From positions 30,097 through 40,118 of the forward strand of contig NWUY0300049280.1 in assembly GCA_004151065.3 (NCBI GenBank): a stretch of DNA of 10,022 nt, written 5' to 3'. The notes below the pieces were generated by a model. That model ran no database searches and was not told where the DNA came from. It was given only the letters and a program-made list of their open reading frames with translations. The position numbers were made by a program, and so were the translations under genes. This stretch comes from Larix sibirica (lineage: Eukaryota; Streptophyta; Pinopsida; Pinales; Pinaceae). This document shows positions 7,561 to 10,022 of the stretch, piece after piece. Each line of letters starts with the position of its first letter. The first letter of the stretch is position 1.

Positions 7561-7956
7561 CCACTTGGAAGACTCCATTTTGCCCAAGCTCCAGCACCAT
7601 ATCGAATTCTTCTTCTTTTCTCAAAATTCTCTAAAACTCTCTCTGGTTATTGGGTACTTTGTCTTCATTACATTGTTTAGATCTATCCTTAAAAGTTAAA
7701 AGCATGAGTAGATCTGAATTTTGTATTAGAATCTAGTGGTTTAAAAAGCCTATCTTTCAATTACTAGATCTTACAAAATAGCTGCTTACTTTTTAGTCAA
7801 ATTTATTCTGAATCTGAAAGCTTGAAGTAGTAGTTCAATTGCATTTTTTAAAGATACATCTGACAGCTTAGTGCCTCTTTCATTTTCTGCCCTGAAAGGG
7901 CAAGCAAAGATCCTAAGGAAACTAGCTTCTTAGCTTGTTTTCCTTAGTTACTTTGG
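7561..7956. other. Unannotated AT-rich segment with small inverted repeats
   Basis: No coding signal. TGCCC-TGAAA-GGGCA lies at about 7888-7902. CTAAGGAAA (7913-7921) pairs exactly with TTTCCTTAG (7939-7947) across a 17-base loop. The segment ends at the N at 7957. Confidence 0.4.
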
Positions 7957-7957
7957 N
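7957..7957. other. Ambiguous base N at a repeat boundary
   Basis: The N directly precedes the second copy of the 69-bp repeat. This suggests a contig join placed at a repeat end instead of a simple miscalled base. Confidence 0.85.
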
Positions 7958-8026
7958 TTGTTTTGTGCTTTTTCTTTCTTCTAGTGATCCTATTTATGCA
8001 TTTGAATTATTATGCTATGAATGTAT
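7958..8026 (+). repeat. 69-bp exact direct repeat, copy 2
   Basis: Identical to 6682-6750. It starts immediately after the N at 7957; after 8026 the sequence diverges from that following copy 1. Confidence 0.9.
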
Positions 8027-8029
8027 AAA

Positions 8030-8260
8030 AATATATAACAATAAAGTAACAAGTAATAAAGGCCACACGTGTTAAGTGACAAATTAAGTTAATGATAGTT
8101 GCCATTGTCAGTGTTGGTGGTTAGGGATGATTAGGTAGAGAGCAATTACCTAAATCACAATAAAAGGATGTAATTGTATTGTCTCAACGACACCATAATG
8201 AATAATATACTTCCTATTATGTTGTTCTCGTGCATCTTTACTTTTTAAACATAGAACAGA
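8030..8260 (+). mobile_element. Possible LTR fragment, edges unknown
   Basis: GTTGGTGGTTAGGGATGATTAGGTAGAGAGCAATTACC, in overall character, then CAATAAAAGGATG (TATA-like near 8159) and AATGAATAATATA (polyadenylation-like near 8198) follow the order seen in many plant LTRs. There is no primer-binding site after it and no partner copy in the window. Confidence 0.25.
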
Positions 8261-8556
8261 CATAGTCATAACATACGATTCCAAATGGACGAATAAAACT
8301 AAGCTACATACTGAATAGGAAGTACCTTAATAATGTATTCGATTCAATCAGGTTCAGGTTAGAAAACACCGATAAAGACACCTCAGCTCTAACAATAACA
8401 GAAGCACCAGTAAAGTCTACAATTAATACAACCAAATTCCAAGCTCCATGAACACATTCAAAATTCTTGTGATGTAAGCTAGGAGAAATTTTACGACACT
8501 TAGTTCTAAATATTAAGCTCTGATGCAATTTTTACACCGACAGGTGTTTATATGCT
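8261..8556. other. Spacer before the Penelope-like element
   Basis: A 74-codon minus-strand open frame (8528-8304) has no recognisable domain. On the minus strand, ATCAGAGC (8524-8517) echoes the end of the tRNA-Met primer-binding site used by plant LTR elements. Next to it ACACC-GACA-GGTGT (8534-8547) forms a small hairpin containing the LTR-end-like word ACACCGACA. Neither is enough to define an element. A TGA at 8521 closes the frame used by the downstream RT. Confidence 0.3.
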
Positions 8557-8928
8557 TTGGTTTATGCTTTCACATGTCGTCATTGTGTTAAGGAGATTGA
8601 TATGGAGAGCCTATGTGTGGAAACAAAACAGAGCCGTGCAAAAATATTAAAAAGGGCGAAACCTCCAAAACCAGATATCAGTAAAGAAGAATACATTGCG
8701 TTAAAGAAGTTAAAAATGAATGGATATATTATGATTATGAAAGCCGACAAGGGTAATGTAACTATAGTTATGGACACCACAACCTGTCATACAAAAATGC
8801 TTGAACATATAAATGAAAGTGGTTGCTACAACATGCTAGGAAAAGACCCACCCGCAAGAATAACCAAAGAAGTCACATTAGCCTTAGATAGTTCCTCCTT
8901 AGATGATGGGATAAATAAGAAGCTTTAA
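8557..8928 (+). pseudogene. Penelope-like ORF, N-terminal region to RT entry
   Basis: About 123 codons. Near residues 36-68 it reads A-K-P-P-K-P-D-I-S-K-E-E, then A-L-K-K-L-K, then M-K-A-D-K-G-N-V-T-I-V-M (A-D-K-G-N at 8743-8757). This matches the block just before the RT fingers that is strongly conserved in Penelope-like proteins (usual A-D-K-G-x-A-x-V-V-M). It is followed by a K-M-L-x-x-I-N-x-S-x-x-Y stretch and K-D-P, also typical. No ATG precedes this block in a sensible place: the frame is open from 8524 and the first ATG is at 8602. The true start therefore lies upstream and is lost or truncated. TAA at 8926 interrupts the frame, which resumes without shift. Confidence 0.85.
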
Positions 8929-9837
8929 CCTAACAACCCAATCATACCTAGAATTTACGGATTGCCCAAAATCCACAAAGCTCGGGTACCATTAAGACCC
9001 ATAGTTAACACCATAGGTTCACCAACCTATCAATTAGCCAAATACCTTGCAAAAACCCTAAAGCCATTAGTTGGAAAAACATTCTCTTATATCGAGGACT
9101 CTTCACATTTTGTGAACAAAATAAAGAACTTGTTGCAAGATGAAGACACCATAGTAAGTTCTGATGTGGTATCATTAAACACAAAGGTTCTGGTATTAGA
9201 AGCAATCAACATAATAAGAGAGATTACAAATAATGAAATCGCAAACCTTGTGAAATTTTGTCTAAAATCAACATATTTTACATTCCGGTGCAAAATATAT
9301 GAACAAATGGATGGCTTAACAATGGGATCTCCACTATCCCCAATAGTGGAAAATCTATATATGGAGTACTTTGAAAAGAGAGCTATTGATTCTTATCCAC
9401 AAAAACCAAGAGAATGAAGAAGGTTTGTAGATGACACAAACTTCATTTGGCCTCATGGGAAAGAAAATTTGGACAAATTCTTCACTGACATGAATAGTTT
9501 ATCAGACCACATAAAGTTCACTATGGAAGTCCAAGAAAACAACTGCCTTCCCTTCCTTTATGTCCTTATCATAAAAAAAGAGGATGGCTCCCTTGCCCAT
9601 CAAGTCTATCGTAAGAAAACTCACACTGACAGATACCTACATGCTAATTCAGACCATCATCCATCCCAAAAACTAGGCATCCTCACCACCCTGGCCACTC
9701 GAGCAATAAGAGTTTCAGATAGAGAGCATCTAAATGAAGAATTAGATCATCTGTCAAAGGTCCTGCAGAATAATGGATACAACAAGAAGGACATCATAAA
9801 AGGATTTCAAAGCAGTGCAAGACTCAAAAAACAAGTA
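8929..9837 (+). pseudogene. Penelope-like reverse transcriptase core
   Basis: This continues in the same frame as the upstream segment. The visible order of motifs is Y-G-L-P-K-I-H-K (8956-8979), P-L-R-P-I-V (8989-9006), G-S-P-T-Y-x-L-A-K-Y-L-A (9016-9051), and motif A S-D-V-V-S-L with its Asp at 9163-9165. Then come motif B T-M-G-S-P-L-S-P (9319-9342) with N-L-Y-M-E-Y-F-E, motif C F-V-D-D (9424-9435) followed by T-x-F-I-W-P-H-G, and a downstream L-P-F-L and H-Q-V-Y-R-K-x-T-x-T-D-x-Y-L-H block. Both motif C aspartates remain. TGA at 9415-9417 lies two codons before F-V-D-D, where the family usually has Trp, so a TGG-to-TGA change is likely. Deviations such as S-L-N-T (usually S-L-F-T) suggest drift. 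It ends at TGA 9838-9840. Confidence 0.92.
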
Positions 9838-9840
9838 TGA

Positions 9841-10022
9841 AAAGCGAAAGAAAGACTATTCTAAAAGAGCAATTCTCCCTTACATCCAAGGAACATCTGA
9901 AAAGATTGCTAGAGTTTTAAAGAGAAAACAAATAAAGACGGTGTTTTGTCCACCAAACTCACTAAGAAACCTTCTAGATAAAGCAAAAGATAAGATCGAT
10001 CCAAAACTAAAGAAAGGTGTAT
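9841..10022 (+). pseudogene. Penelope-like RT-to-endonuclease linker, frameshifted and cut by window
   Basis: After the TGA at 9838 the original frame gives K-A-K-E-R-L and then meets TAA at 9862. From 9863 a different frame reads S-K-R-A-I-L-P-Y-I-Q-G-T-S-E-K-I, then L-K-R-K-Q-I-K-T-V-F and finally L-K-K-G-V at 10007-10021. The L-P-Y-x-x-G-x-S block and the terminal G-V, with T as the first base of the next codon, are the known lead-in to the G-[IV]-Y of the GIY-YIG nuclease domain in Penelope-like elements. One extra base around 9857-9862 (CTATTCTAAAAG) explains the shift. The nuclease itself lies beyond the window, so its state is unknown. Confidence 0.82.

Larger units (their letters stand above)
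8557..10022 (+). mobile_element. Penelope-like retroelement, truncated by window end
   Basis: The segment carries a Penelope-like reverse transcriptase followed by the linker leading to a GIY-YIG endonuclease. That architecture is unique to this retroelement class, which lacks LTR-type integrase and typical LINE endonucleases. Among plants such elements are documented in conifers (Dryad), with horizontal transfer from arthropods proposed. The frame can be followed back to just after the TGA at 8521, with convincing similarity from about 8590. Terminal repeats, hammerhead ribozyme motifs and the insertion junction cannot be seen. Damage includes TAA 8926, TGA 9415, TGA 9838 and a +1 frameshift at about 9857-9862. 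Confidence 0.88.

Noticed and set aside
8304-8528. 74-codon minus-strand open frame
   Set aside because: No recognisable motif and no homolog recalled; probably chance.
8580-9293. Minus-strand open frames opposite the Penelope-like RT
   Set aside because: They are antisense shadows of the RT frame on +.
1-10022. tRNA, rRNA or other structured RNA genes
   Set aside because: No cloverleaf-like sequence, A/B boxes with matching arms, or rRNA core words were noticed on either strand.

Overview
This is AT-rich, gene-poor eukaryotic nuclear DNA. I see no intact gene. What can be read are broken pieces of several retroelement classes plus a few decayed exon-like stretches, separated by long unannotatable sequence. 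A Penelope-like element together with plant-type L1, Ty3/gypsy and LTR debris points to a plant. Among land plants, Penelope-like elements are best known from conifers (the Dryad family, proposed to have come from arthropods by horizontal transfer), so a pine- or spruce-like conifer is my best inference. The two isolated N positions fit a draft assembly.

Layout. 1-1440: intron-like AT-rich DNA with an ATCAT-rich start. 1441-2014: two exon-like open segments on + whose splice signals and phases fit; they tentatively resemble the plant DUF1664 coiled-coil family but are frameshifted. 2010-2131: imperfect 61-bp tandem duplication. About 2640-3571: candidate minus-strand LTR with a TATAAAAGG box, CATGCATG-rich repeats, and a 10-bp inverted repeat near its TGTTAAC edge. 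3573-3858: unrecognised, frame-broken open segment on +. About 3990-4413: minus-strand Ty3/gypsy remnant (RT thumb/connection plus RNase H). About 5240-5975: plus-strand L1-type LINE remnant entering the RT domain, with an in-frame 123-bp tandem duplication. 6317-6368: hairpin-forming GAGT/ACTC motif cluster. About 6480-8260: LTR-like debris, including hairpins, a TATA box and an exact 69-bp repeat whose second copy starts directly after an N. 8557-10022: a Penelope-like element on +, with the RT nearly complete but broken by three stops and a frameshift; the window ends exactly where the GIY-YIG endonuclease should start.

Nothing here appears able to make a functional protein. The most informative item is the Penelope-like element, for both host identity and evolutionary history. 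Next come the LINE duplication, which copied an already broken reading frame, and the probable assembly artefact at the second N. All family assignments were made by reading translations and recalling family motifs; no database search was run.
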